Source: Nesterenkonia haasae
GTDB lineage: Bacteria; Actinomycetota; Actinomycetes; Actinomycetales; Micrococcaceae
Assembly (NCBI RefSeq): GCF_010119385.1
Contig: NZ_VFIE01000024.1
Span: forward strand, 1 to 64,000
Reading direction: 5' to 3'
Length of the DNA: 64,000 bases
Shown: positions 21,932 to 30,893 of the stretch, piece by piece
How the letters are laid out: the number at the start of each line of letters is the position of its first letter
Position numbering within the stretch: position 1 is the first letter of the stretch
Made by a program: the position numbers and the translations under genes
Notes under the pieces: generated by a model
What the model was told of the DNA's origin: nothing
Seen by the model: the letters and a program-made list of their open reading frames with translations, nothing else
The model's database searches: none

Positions 21932-23280
21932 CCACGATGACAGAACCTCTCGTGAAACAGGCACACCTGAATCTTTTTATCCACGGCGTAGGTCACCACA
22001 ATGCCGCGTGGCGGACTCCCAGTTCGTCCGCCGAGAGACTCCGAACCGTCGACTATTACACCGAGCTGGCTCAGATCGCAGAACGAGGGAAGTTTGATGC
22101 CGTCTTCTTCGCGGATGGGCATTCCAACAGCATCACTGCGGCCGAGGATGGTCCCCTGTGGAACCTGGAGCCGCTGACGCTGCTTTCGGCAATGAGCCGG
22201 GAGACCGAACGTATCGGATTGGTCAGCACGATCTCAGCCACCTTCTACACACCGTTCCACGCCGCACGACTGCTGGCGAGCCTGGATTGGATCTCTGAGG
22301 GTCGGATCGGGTGGAACGTCGTGACCTCCATGTTCGACGCCGAAGCTCAGAACCACGGCCTAGAGAAAATGCCCGAACACGCCGTAAGGTATCAACGCGC
22401 CGAGGAATTCGTCGACGTCGTCCTGCAGCTGTGGGATTCCTGGCCCACCGAGTCAATTCTCATTGATCGTGAGGAAAAGCCAGACGGGGAACCCGGACAG
22501 TATGTGAACGGCGCGAAACTCACTGAGCTGAATCACTCAGGGGAACATTTTGCTGTGCGAGGGCCGCTCAATGTGCCCCGCCCGCCTCAAGGACATCCGG
22601 TGCTCTTCCAAGCCGGGGCCTCCGAACAGGGCCGTGAACTGGCAGCACGCCGGGCAGAGGCCATCTACGCTGTGGCGTACGACCTGCCCGCCGGCCAAGA
22701 GTACCGGTCAGACCTGCGCCGACGAATGAGAGCTCAAGGTCGGTCCCCCGATTCTGTGGCGGTCATGCCGGGCCTGGTGACCTACGTTGGTTCAACAATG
22801 GAGGAGGCCCGAGCTAAGCAGCGCAGCCTCGACGAGCTGCTCCCCGTGGAAAGTGCCTTGCGTCAGCTAAGTGTCTTCGTCGGCCAAGATGCCGCAGAGT
22901 GGGAAGTGGACGCTCCAGTGCCAGAACTTCCCCCTTTGGAAGACTTCACCGGTCCCAAGGGGCGTTACGCGACAATTCTCCGAATTGTTGAAACTGAAAG
23001 ACCCACCGTCCGTCAGCTCTTGGGACGGCTCGCCGCGGGGGGCGGCCATTGCACCATGGTCGGGACACCGGAATCGATCGCCGACGAAATCGAGCTCTGG
23101 CTTGATGAAGGCGGTGCGGACGGGTTTAACCTCATGCCACCGTCATTGCCGCACAGCATCAGCGAATTCGTCGACGAGGTGACGCCGGAACTCCAGCGCC
23201 GCGGCAGGTTCCGGACCGACTACGACGGCACAACCCTGAGGAGCCACCTTGGACTGGAAGTTCCGGCCGGGCCCAAATAG
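21928..23280 (+). CDS. LLM-class FMN-dependent monooxygenase (NtaA/SnaA/DszA type)
   Basis: This protein of about 450 residues starts at ATG 21928 in the ATGA overlap, or at ATG 21937, which has AAAGGA at better distance. The N-terminus (LNLFIHGVGHHNAAWR), the FFADGHSN segment, the LEPLTLLSAMSRETERIGLVSTIS region (abbreviated) and RIGWNVVTS are hallmarks of the NtaA/SnaA/SoxA monooxygenases, TIM barrels that use FMNH2 from a separate reductase. Known members oxidise nitrilotriacetate, EDTA, sulfur heterocycles or pristinamycin precursors. Under a TPP riboswitch, oxidation of a thiamin breakdown product is a reasonable guess. Confidence 0.9.
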   Translation: MTTMTEPLVKQAHLNLFIHGVGHHNAAWRTPSSSAERLRTVDYYTELAQIAERGKFDAVFFADGHSNSITAAEDGPLWNLEPLTLLSAMSRETERIGLVSTISATFYTPFHAARLLASLDWISEGRIGWNVVTSMFDAEAQNHGLEKMPEHAVRYQRAEEFVDVVLQLWDSWPTESILIDREEKPDGEPGQYVNGAKLTELNHSGEHFAVRGPLNVPRPPQGHPVLFQAGASEQGRELAARRAEAIYAVAYDLPAGQEYRSDLRRRMRAQGRSPDSVAVMPGLVTYVGSTMEEARAKQRSLDELLPVESALRQLSVFVGQDAAEWEVDAPVPELPPLEDFTGPKGRYATILRIVETERPTVRQLLGRLAAGGGHCTMVGTPESIADEIELWLDEGGADGFNLMPPSLPHSISEFVDEVTPELQRRGRFRTDYDGTTLRSHLGLEVPAGPK

Positions 23281-23411
23281 GCGCTGGATCCAGGTATGGT
23301 GAGAGCCCGATCCCGTGCAGGAGTGGTGATCAGTAGTCTGAACTCCCTGCTGAGGACCCAAACTGCAGGGTTCACCTTCGAACAGCGCTCGAAAAGAGGG
23401 AAGCGAAGATC

Positions 23412-24239
23412 GTGGCCCAGACGAGTCAGAACGGCAACCGGTTCCATACCCGACGTATACAGACCGGTGGCCATGCTGTGGATGTGCATGCAACATTCGC
23501 TCCCGAACGTCCCCCGATCGTCTTGGTGCACGGCGTCGGAATGTCGGCAGAGTACTTCCAGCCGTACGCCGATGTTCTCGCAGACACGCATGACGTCTAT
23601 TCCCTCGATCTGCCAGGCTACGGAAAGACACCCAAGCCACCCGCCGCGCTCACCATCTCAGAACTGGGTGACGTACTTTCCGGAGTAGTCATGGATCTGG
23701 GCCTCGTGTCACCCGTAATCGTGGGACATTCCATGGGATGCCAGATCGTCACGGACGCTCTTGCCCACAATCACCGGTTGTGCGCCGGCTACATCCTGAT
23801 CGGCCCCACTGTGGACCCAGCAGCTCGGAGTCTCACCTCACTGGCACTGCGGTTGTTTCGGGATATGTTGACCGAACCGTTCTCCACCAACGTCGTTGTC
23901 TTCCGAAACTACCTGCAGATGGGCCCGATCCGGCACCTGCGCACTGTCCGACACATGCTCGCCGACCGCCCCGAAGAGATCATCCAGGGCTGCACCGCTC
24001 CCGGACTCATAGTCCGCGGTGCCAAAGATCCAGTGCCATCTGCGCAGTGGGTTCGCGAGTTGGTTCGCTTGGCCCCAGACGCAACCCTGCGGGAGGTTGC
24101 CAGCGGGACCCATGGTCTGCAACACAATCAGCCTGAGGAGCTGGCCGAAGCCTGTAGACCGTTCCTCGCCGCTGTGCTCGGCAGCGGCCACTCACCACAG
24201 GAAACTTCCTCAGCTCATTCACCGGTCCAGGACAAGTGA
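23412..24239 (+). CDS. Alpha/beta hydrolase
   Basis: This 275-residue protein starts at GTG 23412 behind GAGGGAAG. It has the oxyanion HGVGMS loop (40-45), the nucleophile elbow GHSMG with Ser107, and a late His (SGTHGLQHNQPE). It lies 131 bases after the monooxygenase, with a small CCCTGC/GCAGGG hairpin (23345-23370) in between, so it may share or only partly share that transcript. It overlaps the next hydrolase by 4 bases. The substrate is unknown. Confidence 0.85.
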   Translation: MAQTSQNGNRFHTRRIQTGGHAVDVHATFAPERPPIVLVHGVGMSAEYFQPYADVLADTHDVYSLDLPGYGKTPKPPAALTISELGDVLSGVVMDLGLVSPVIVGHSMGCQIVTDALAHNHRLCAGYILIGPTVDPAARSLTSLALRLFRDMLTEPFSTNVVVFRNYLQMGPIRHLRTVRHMLADRPEEIIQGCTAPGLIVRGAKDPVPSAQWVRELVRLAPDATLREVASGTHGLQHNQPEELAEACRPFLAAVLGSGHSPQETSSAHSPVQDK

Positions 24240-24967
24240 AAGTGCCGTCATTTCGCGAGCCCGCCCGCTGGCCGGAACAGGTTTCCGAAGCCGGAACCAA
24301 TCTCACTGTCTGGGCTCGGGACTATGGCTACGCGCTCCGCCAGCAAGCCGTGGCACTGCTCCGTCCGCTCGACCCGCGCCCCTACCACCGTCCCAATCCT
24401 GAGCAGCCGACGGTCATTCTCCTGCCTGGGATCTACGAGCCGTGGACCTTCATGCTTCCCATCGCGAATGAGTTACATGAACACGGCTACGACGTCCGCC
24501 CAGTGGTCGAGCTGGGATACAACGGGGGGACCCTCGAGGACATGGCGGCTGTCGTGAACCGCTACATCCAGCGGGAAAACATCGGACGCTGCGTGCTGGT
24601 GGCTCACAGCAAAGGGGGACTGATTGGGAAACACCTGCTGGCCCGTCACAATGAGGCCGAGCTCATTCAGGGCCTCGTCACGCTCAACACGCCGTTTGAA
24701 GGTTCACCGCTGGCGCGCCTGCTGCCTCTGCCAGCGATCCGTGCGTTCCTGCCACGATCTCCTGAACTTGCCGAGCTGGGCGCCAACCGGAATGTGGACA
24801 AGCACATTGTCTCCATCTACGGCCGTTTCGACCCTCACATCCCCGGAGGAAGCTACCTCGGCGGGGCGCGCAATGTTCAGCTGAGCACACGAGGCCATTT
24901 CCTGCCCCTCAGTGACCGTCGGGCCCACCGAGCGGTGTTGGAAGGTGTCAAACGCCTCACGCACTGA
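24236..24967 (+). CDS. Alpha/beta hydrolase, lipase/esterase-like
   Basis: This 243-residue protein starts at GTG 24236 within a GTGA overlap. It has LLPGIYEPWTFM as oxyanion loop (62-73), a nucleophile elbow AHSKGG with Ser125, LNTPFEGSP as in triacylglycerol lipases of the Bacillus LipA/PGAP1-like group, and a C-terminal RGHFLPL His. No signal peptide is visible, so it acts inside the cell or at the membrane. It is translationally coupled to the previous hydrolase; the reason for two successive hydrolases is unknown. Confidence 0.85.
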   Translation: MKVPSFREPARWPEQVSEAGTNLTVWARDYGYALRQQAVALLRPLDPRPYHRPNPEQPTVILLPGIYEPWTFMLPIANELHEHGYDVRPVVELGYNGGTLEDMAAVVNRYIQRENIGRCVLVAHSKGGLIGKHLLARHNEAELIQGLVTLNTPFEGSPLARLLPLPAIRAFLPRSPELAELGANRNVDKHIVSIYGRFDPHIPGGSYLGGARNVQLSTRGHFLPLSDRRAHRAVLEGVKRLTH

Positions 24968-24993
24968 CCCCTGACGGGCTGAGCGTAGAGCTG

Positions 24994-25401
24994 CTAGCCC
25001 TTCTTCTTTTGGCCGCTGATCAGGGCCACGGCAATGGCAGCCAGCCAGAGGTCCTTAGCGAGAGGAGTTCCATCCTGGGAGGGACGCACGCCGTCAGACT
25101 CGGTCATGGCATCATTGCGGAAATACATACTCAGCATCCCGGCTGAGAAACCTCCCAGCGCCAGACCAGCAAGCCGGTTACTCACAAGGGGAGTCAGCAA
25201 CGCACTGCCAAGGGCGATCTCACCCCAGGCTAGGGTCTTACCGAACGTCTCAGGGGACAGTTGTTTGACCGCAGGTACACCGGTCGAGGCCATCCCCTGC
25301 AACCCGGCTGCTGACTCACCGTCCAGCTTGAGTTTGCTGATTCCGGCGTTGAGTATGAAAGCCCCGGGGATTGTCCGCAGAGCAAGGGCAGAAATATTCA
25401 T
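24994..25401 (-). CDS. DoxX-like small membrane protein
   Basis: This 135-residue protein starts at ATG 25401 with AGGAGAAG just upstream; a longer in-frame extension is rejected because of this. Four hydrophobic segments and the pattern GAFILNAGISKL ... LAWGEIALGSALL match the DoxX-like/DUF4267 membrane family, linked to redox or thiosulfate processes in some members. It is divergent from the phospholipase D-like gene across 132 bases. The exact role is unknown. Confidence 0.72.
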   Translation of the reverse strand: MNISALALRTIPGAFILNAGISKLKLDGESAAGLQGMASTGVPAVKQLSPETFGKTLAWGEIALGSALLTPLVSNRLAGLALGGFSAGMLSMYFRNDAMTESDGVRPSQDGTPLAKDLWLAAIAVALISGQKKKG

Positions 25402-25533
25402 GAAACTTCTCCTACTGATTCTAATGAGGATGTCCGCTATGGCGAGCTCCTGACTGCATTCCTCACCCATCAACCTTCCCTCACGCGACATCATTCCCTC
25501 CTCAGGGCCAAGCATGCCCGTTAAGGTAAGTTC

Positions 25534-26790
25534 ATGAGCCCATTGAGCCTGCCGATCCGCCGCCGCACTTCGTCCAAGACTCTGCCGCTAGCCATTGCGG
25601 CTTCTGCGCTGGCCGTCCCGGTCACAGCAGCGGTCTCCGTTGTGGCACTGGATCTTCTGAAGCAGCGCGAACGCAAGGACCGCGATGCCCCTCGGCCCGG
25701 CACGTTCGAGTCTCAGGTCGAGGAATCACCGCTCACCATCTACACAGATGGCGAAGCGCTCTATGGCGACATGCTTAAGGCCATCGGCTCCGCCCACCAC
25801 TCGATTCTCATGAAAACCTATATCTGGAAGAACGATGAGGTGGGCCAGAAGTTCATCGACGCTTTCAACGCTGCAGCCAGACGCGGCGTCGATGTCTTCA
25901 TCATCTACGACGGGTTCGCAAACCTCGTGGTGCCTCAATCCTTCTACGGTCGGCTCGACGAGAAAGTCCACATCCACCGTATGCCGGCCGCAGGCAGGAG
26001 CTTTTGGAAGGCGCCGTTGCGTTCTACAGGGTTCAACCACTCCAAAATCCTGGTTGTCGACGATGAAATCGGATTCGTTGGTGGTTATAACATCGGTGCC
26101 CTCTACGCCAAGAAATGGCGCGACACGCACCTTCGCGCAGCCGGACCGGCAGTGTGGGGTTTGCGCCAAACAGTCGCCCGGTTGTGGAACGAGGGGCGCC
26201 ATCCCGCAGAGCAGGTCCCGTGGATAGCCCCCAATAGTTGGAATCCTACGGTCCGAGTGGTCGCGAATATGCCCGTTGATCTGGTCTACCCCGTCCGGAA
26301 CATGTACCTCAAAGCGATTGAGCGTGCTCACGACCGGATCTGGATCTCCACCCCGTACTTCATCCCAGACCAGCAGATTCTGCGGGCCTTGGTCCTCGCC
26401 GCCCAACGCGGGGTGAACGTTGAGGTCATGGTGCCCAAGGACTCAAACCACGTTATCGCCGATTGGGTGTCCCGCGGATTCTTCGGTCAAATGCTCGACG
26501 CCGGGATCACCATCCTGCTCTACACCAGCAGCATGATGCACTCCAAAACGGCCACTATTGACGGAGAGTGGTCCACGATCGGCACCGCGAACATCGACAG
26601 GCTCTCGCTGTCGTTCAACTACGAGTCCAACGTCGAAGTGATCGACCCAGGTTTTGCCGCCGAAATGGAAGAGGTCTTCCGCAGCGACCGTGAGCATTGC
26701 GAAACAGTCAGCCCTGAGGCTTGGAGGAGCCGCCACCCCATGGCCCGAGTGACGGAAGTGGCTCTGAAACCGCTGCGCCCGGTGCTCTGA
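25534..26790 (+). CDS. Phospholipase D family, cardiolipin synthase-like
   Basis: This 418-residue protein has an N-terminal hydrophobic segment (about 17-40) as membrane anchor and two HKD motifs: H169-x-K171...D176 in HSKILVVDDEIGFVGG, and H336-x-K338...D343 in HSKTATIDGEWSTIGTAN. Two HKD motifs on one chain are the hallmark of PLD-type cardiolipin synthases, which transfer a phosphatidyl group between phosphatidylglycerol molecules. Many Actinobacteria use a different (CDP-alcohol type) synthase for bulk cardiolipin, so a stress-specific or alternative role is possible. Confidence 0.87.
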   Translation: MSPLSLPIRRRTSSKTLPLAIAASALAVPVTAAVSVVALDLLKQRERKDRDAPRPGTFESQVEESPLTIYTDGEALYGDMLKAIGSAHHSILMKTYIWKNDEVGQKFIDAFNAAARRGVDVFIIYDGFANLVVPQSFYGRLDEKVHIHRMPAAGRSFWKAPLRSTGFNHSKILVVDDEIGFVGGYNIGALYAKKWRDTHLRAAGPAVWGLRQTVARLWNEGRHPAEQVPWIAPNSWNPTVRVVANMPVDLVYPVRNMYLKAIERAHDRIWISTPYFIPDQQILRALVLAAQRGVNVEVMVPKDSNHVIADWVSRGFFGQMLDAGITILLYTSSMMHSKTATIDGEWSTIGTANIDRLSLSFNYESNVEVIDPGFAAEMEEVFRSDREHCETVSPEAWRSRHPMARVTEVALKPLRPVL

Positions 26791-26808
26791 CTCGCCTACT
26801 CCGGAGAC

Positions 26809-27234
26809 CTAGCTTGCTGGGACTCGAGGGGCCATAACGCGCACCGTTGCCCAGATAAACACCACCAGCCATAGAAGTGCACCCCCTAGCACCAAATAGA
26901 GGTCTATCAGGCGCAGGCCGCCCGGGTCCGGAACAAACCACATACCTGCGCCAACTCCCGTGAGAACAGCTGCGGCGGCGGCTGCCAGCGGCATCACCCA
27001 GCCGATGTCAGCGCGGAAGATCGTTAAGCCACTGGCCGCCAAGGAGACGACGCCGACAACCACGCCACTGGACATGGTGAGTTCGGCAGGCCAGAAGGGG
27101 AAGTAATGACTCGGCGCCCACATGTGGAGAATCGCGAACCAACTGAGGCTCAATGCGGCTGCCGCCACCAGAATGCCCGCGGCAGCCCGGTTGTGAAGCG
27201 TCGCTACACGCGCAGTGGGCACTACAGCAGGCAT
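26809..27234 (-). CDS. Hypothetical four-span membrane protein
   Basis: This 141-residue protein begins at ATG 27234; more distant in-frame starts would overlap the divergent gene region. Four hydrophobic segments are evident (about 15-35, 50-68, 78-98, 110-132). The overall pattern is that of small uncharacterised actinobacterial membrane proteins. It converges on the phospholipase D-like gene with an 18-base gap and is divergent from the cyclodeaminase-like gene. Confidence 0.65.
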   Translation of the reverse strand: MPAVVPTARVATLHNRAAAGILVAAAALSLSWFAILHMWAPSHYFPFWPAELTMSSGVVVGVVSLAASGLTIFRADIGWVMPLAAAAAAVLTGVGAGMWFVPDPGGLRLIDLYLVLGGALLWLVVFIWATVRVMAPRVPAS

Positions 27235-27338
27235 CGTGGTCCTCGTCTCAAGCGGGGCTAGGATGCCCAGGTCCCTGAAGTATAAGCCGGCGCGAACGCC
27301 AGGAGACACAGACAGCGCGGGGATGAGATTATCGGCCA

Positions 27339-27998
27339 ATGAACACATCAGATGAGATCACCACCAAGGCCTCGACTGTCGACGACTGGACGTACGCTCT
27401 GGGGAAGCCCGTAGGCGCACCTGGCGGTGGTGCCGGTGCAGGAGTGATGCTTGCGATCGCAGCTGCACTGACATCCATGGTTGCCGGCTACACCGACGCG
27501 GAGAAGAGCCAGGGGAGAGAGCTCGACAGTGTGCTCGCCAGAGCACAAGAACTGCGTCGCGTTGCCCTGCAGGCAGCCGACGACGACGCCGCCGCATCCG
27601 AGGCATTCGGCGCAGCGTTTAAGCTGGATCACGGTGAGGAACGCGATGAAGCAATCCGCCAGGCCTCAATCGGTGCGGCACAGTCCTCAGCACAACTTGG
27701 TGAGCATGCAGTCGGAGCGATCGATGATCTGATCTGGCTGGCAGAGTTCGGGAATTCGGCCCTGATCGCCGATATCGTCGTCGCCTTCGGGGCACTGAGG
27801 GCGGCCGTGGCTGGTGCGCGTACCAACGTGAGCTTCGACCTAGGGACACTGCGGGTTTCCGGTTCTACTCTGGATCAGGTCCAGGAGGAGCACCCTGAAC
27901 TGTGGGAAACGGTGCACCGATTCGATGACGCCCTGGCACGCATCGACGCCTCAACCGCTGCGATCGATGAACGAGCAGCCCCCACAGACTCACGCTGA
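27339..27998 (+). CDS. Cyclodeaminase/cyclohydrolase family protein (FTCD_C)
   Basis: This 219-residue, mostly helical protein carries the folate-binding PGGGAGAG motif near residue 29-36 (compare PGGGSAAA of the family) followed by the long helices of the FTCD_C/FchA fold. Members convert formimino- or methenyl-tetrahydrofolate. No folate-linked genes are adjacent, so whether it acts in one-carbon metabolism or histidine breakdown cannot be told. The start is ATG 27339. Confidence 0.8.
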   Translation: MNTSDEITTKASTVDDWTYALGKPVGAPGGGAGAGVMLAIAAALTSMVAGYTDAEKSQGRELDSVLARAQELRRVALQAADDDAAASEAFGAAFKLDHGEERDEAIRQASIGAAQSSAQLGEHAVGAIDDLIWLAEFGNSALIADIVVAFGALRAAVAGARTNVSFDLGTLRVSGSTLDQVQEEHPELWETVHRFDDALARIDASTAAIDERAAPTDSR

Positions 27999-28097
27999 CG
28001 GACAAGTCGGGCCCACTCCCACACTAGCCAAAGGAAGGGGTAGAAGACTGTCCTCGCGGACGGGGCGGTGGGACGAGCATCCCGGCATGCTGGAGCT

Positions 28098-28832
28098 ATG
28101 AACAAAACAGCATCACCCGCATTGTCAATCAGTAATTTCTCGAAGACCTTCTCTGGCCACCAGGCAGTGGAGAATGTGTCCTTCACCCTCCAACCCGGCC
28201 GGATACTAGGACTATTGGGCCCCAACGGCGCAGGCAAAACAACCACCATCCGTATGGCCCTCGGGCTCGCCTCCCCGGACAGCGGTGAGGCGCTGTTTTA
28301 CGGACGGCCCTATCGTGACCTCGAGCACCCCGCACGAACAGTCGGCACCGTCCTCGATTCGGCGGGTCTGCATCCAGGCCGCACCAGTCGCGATCACCTG
28401 CGCATCATCGCAGCCCAGATAGGCGCTCCAGCGGAACGGGTCGACGCAGTACTCCACGAGGCTGGTCTTGGTGGTGCCGCCCATCGACGCATCGGTGAGT
28501 ACTCGCTCGGCATGCGACAACGAACGGCTCTGGCTGCCGCCCTGCTCGGTGAACCGTCGATACTGATCCTCGATGAGCCGGCCAACGGACTCGATCCGGC
28601 AGGTATGCACTGGCTGCGTGAGCTGATGCGCTCCTTCACCACCGCGGGAGGTTCGGTTCTGTTGTCATCTCATGTACTGGCGGAAGTAGCGCTAGTGGCG
28701 GATGACATCGTGGTGATCGACCACGGTCGGGTCGCAGCCGCCGGCGAATTGCAGTCCATCATTGCCGCTCACGGAGGAGACATCGAGAGCTTCTACCTCG
28801 ACCTCACCGCTACCAGGGCGGGGGTTCGCTGA
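28098..28832 (+). CDS. ABC transporter ATP-binding protein
   Basis: This 244-residue ATPase starts at ATG 28098. Walker A is GPNGAGKT (41-48), the signature is the YSLGMRQR variant (near 135) and Walker B is ILILDEPANGLDP. Signature and length match the drug/bacitracin-type (DrrA/BcrA) group that works with ABC-2 permeases. The permease follows with an overlap, then a histidine kinase and response regulator, the usual set for antibiotic sensing and resistance. Confidence 0.92.
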   Translation: MNKTASPALSISNFSKTFSGHQAVENVSFTLQPGRILGLLGPNGAGKTTTIRMALGLASPDSGEALFYGRPYRDLEHPARTVGTVLDSAGLHPGRTSRDHLRIIAAQIGAPAERVDAVLHEAGLGGAAHRRIGEYSLGMRQRTALAAALLGEPSILILDEPANGLDPAGMHWLRELMRSFTTAGGSVLLSSHVLAEVALVADDIVVIDHGRVAAAGELQSIIAAHGGDIESFYLDLTATRAGVR

Positions 28833-29656
28833 TGCTCCGCGCCGAACTTCTCAAAATCACGACCACCCGAGCGTCGAAAGCAGCAGTCACTGTAGGCGTC
28901 GTCGGTCTCATACTCACCCAGGCGCTCCTCGTCACCGTTTTCCCTGCGCTGGCCAGTGGTGCCATTGGTCCCGGTCGCGAGGTGCTGGGCGAGGACTTCC
29001 CGGTTTTCAACCTCATGACAGCCACGGCACAGCTCGACGCCGTCAGCCCCCTCGGTTACTCCAGCGGAATCGGTTCCATCGGTTTCGCGGTGCTTGCAGT
29101 GCTCATGCTCGGTGTTCTCGCCGGCACGACTGACTATCGCTTCGGGGGAATTGTCACCACGGCGCTGGCCCAACCTCGCCGAAGCAGGATCCTTGCCGCA
29201 AAGGTCGGCGCTATGGCACTGATTGGGCTCGTTGTGGGGCTGATGTATGCCGCAGCAAGTCTCGTCTCGCTGGTCATCGCTCTCCTCATGACCGGAACCG
29301 GTTTGGCGGCCAGCTTCCCCGAGCTCCTCGGCGTCTTGGGTCGGGGGACTTTGGTGGTCGCTCTACTGGCTGTACTCGGACTCGCAGTTGGCATGCTCAC
29401 CCGCAACCAAGTCGGCGGAGTTCTGGCGATGCTCGGGATTCTGTTCTTTGAGATCATCGCTCAGTCCCTGGCTCAGCTCGTCACTGGCTCTGTGCCGGTC
29501 TGGGCACAGATTATGCCGCTGGCGCTGAGTCAGCAGGCCGTCTCTTCAATTGCTGCGGCAGGTTTCACGCCGTGGCTGGCGATAGCAGCCTTCGCCGCCC
29601 TGGTCGCGCTGATCGTGGCGGTCGCCGCAGTGGCGCTACGCACTCGGGACATCTGA
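28832..29656 (+). CDS. ABC-2 type transporter permease
   Basis: This 274-residue protein has six hydrophobic segments and the ABC-2 layout: a first span followed by a large extracellular loop (about 45-80), then GTTDYRFGGIVTTALAQPRR (cytoplasmic coupling segment). Its ATG shares a base with the ATPase stop. It should form an exporter with the preceding ATPase; two-component genes follow by 7 bases, making a four-gene operon. Confidence 0.9.
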   Translation: MLRAELLKITTTRASKAAVTVGVVGLILTQALLVTVFPALASGAIGPGREVLGEDFPVFNLMTATAQLDAVSPLGYSSGIGSIGFAVLAVLMLGVLAGTTDYRFGGIVTTALAQPRRSRILAAKVGAMALIGLVVGLMYAAASLVSLVIALLMTGTGLAASFPELLGVLGRGTLVVALLAVLGLAVGMLTRNQVGGVLAMLGILFFEIIAQSLAQLVTGSVPVWAQIMPLALSQQAVSSIAAAGFTPWLAIAAFAALVALIVAVAAVALRTRDI

Positions 29657-29663
29657 GGGTCCC

Positions 29664-30893
29664 ATGGAGGACAATGGTCGGATGGCCATTCCACCCCGTC
29701 AGAAGAATGCACCACATGTGTTCTTCTGGCGGGGCGCTCCCGTTGCCCTGACACTGCTGCTCGGCCTCGGGTATCTCATCGGAGACGGAATTGTCGAAGA
29801 TGTGGCGGCCGAGTCGGTCAACCCCTGGCTTTTGAGCCTACTTGTCCTCGCTCAAGCAGCGCTGTTGGTTGTCAGGCACCAGGTGCCGATGGTCGCGCTA
29901 CTAGCGATCTCGGCTCTTGATGCGGTGCTGATCCTGATGTCCTCCGGCGAGGCCGGGGCCGGGACCTTTGCGGTGATGGTTGCGGTGTACACATATGTCC
30001 GGCAGCGGCCCGCCAACGCACAGCTGCTGATCCCCACCGGCGTCGCTGTACTGTCCACCGTGCTGACGCTTCTGGCGGTCCAGACCAGCGTCGAGATACT
30101 GGCCGAATGGGCGGTGCCTTTTGCAGTTTTCCGTGGCGCATTCACTTTCGGCCTGCCGGTAATCCTCGCTAAGATCTTCGACGGTCGGGCTCGGCTCATC
30201 CGCGCGCTCAGAGACAGGGCAGACGCTGCGGAACGGGAGCGTGAACGCCTTGCGGAGGATGCCGTCCGCGCAGAGCGGGCACTCATGGCGCGTGAACTCC
30301 ATGACATTGCAGCACACCACCTCACTGGCATCATCGTCAGCGCCCAAGCCGCCGATGCGTTGTCCTCGACGGACCCTGAGGACGCCAGAACCTATATCCG
30401 TCGCGTTGAAGGCGATGCGCGCACCGCGCTCAGTAATCTTCGCCAGACAGTGGGACTGCTGCGCTCCGAAAGTGGCAGTGCGTTCTCCCCCACCCCGGCG
30501 ATCGAACATCTTCCCGCCCTCATCTCCGAAGCCTGCGAAAATGGCACGCCTGTGGCCTTCTCTGCGTCCGGGGATCCAAAAGAGATTGGGCCGCTTGCGG
30601 GGATGGCGGTGTACCGAATGGTGCAGGAGTCACTCGCGAATTCCTCTCAGCACGCACCCGGTGCTCCACGCTCCGTGGAGTTGGATTATGGAGCGGATTC
30701 CATGCGGGTCAGCGTGCACAACGGTCCCGCGCAGACCGAGCGGCCTTCCAACGAGCCTGATCGCGACGGTTTTGGACTTCAGGGCATGAGCGAACGCGCG
30801 GACTTGATCGGTGCACAGCTCCGGACTGGCCCCACCCCCGATGGCGGATGGAGCAACGTTCTGGAGATCCCCTATGACAAGGTACGTGCATGA
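29664..30893 (+). CDS. NarL-type sensor histidine kinase
   Basis: This 409-residue protein has about five to six membrane spans (22-165), a coiled region (180-205), the HisKA_3 box with phosphoacceptor H213 in MARELHDIAAHHL, and a C-terminal HATPase with GFGLQGMSERA. A second ATG at 29682 is an alternative start. There is little extracellular sequence, so it probably senses something in the membrane or monitors its partner transporter. It overlaps the response regulator by 4 bases. Confidence 0.93.
   Translation: MEDNGRMAIPPRQKNAPHVFFWRGAPVALTLLLGLGYLIGDGIVEDVAAESVNPWLLSLLVLAQAALLVVRHQVPMVALLAISALDAVLILMSSGEAGAGTFAVMVAVYTYVRQRPANAQLLIPTGVAVLSTVLTLLAVQTSVEILAEWAVPFAVFRGAFTFGLPVILAKIFDGRARLIRALRDRADAAERERERLAEDAVRAERALMARELHDIAAHHLTGIIVSAQAADALSSTDPEDARTYIRRVEGDARTALSNLRQTVGLLRSESGSAFSPTPAIEHLPALISEACENGTPVAFSASGDPKEIGPLAGMAVYRMVQESLANSSQHAPGAPRSVELDYGADSMRVSVHNGPAQTERPSNEPDRDGFGLQGMSERADLIGAQLRTGPTPDGGWSNVLEIPYDKVRA

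Noticed and set aside
24236-24967. Polyhydroxyalkanoate depolymerase identity
   Set aside because: The elbow is AHSKGG and the flanking LNTPFEGSP block fits LipA/PGAP1-like lipases; PHA depolymerase linker and substrate-binding domains are missing.
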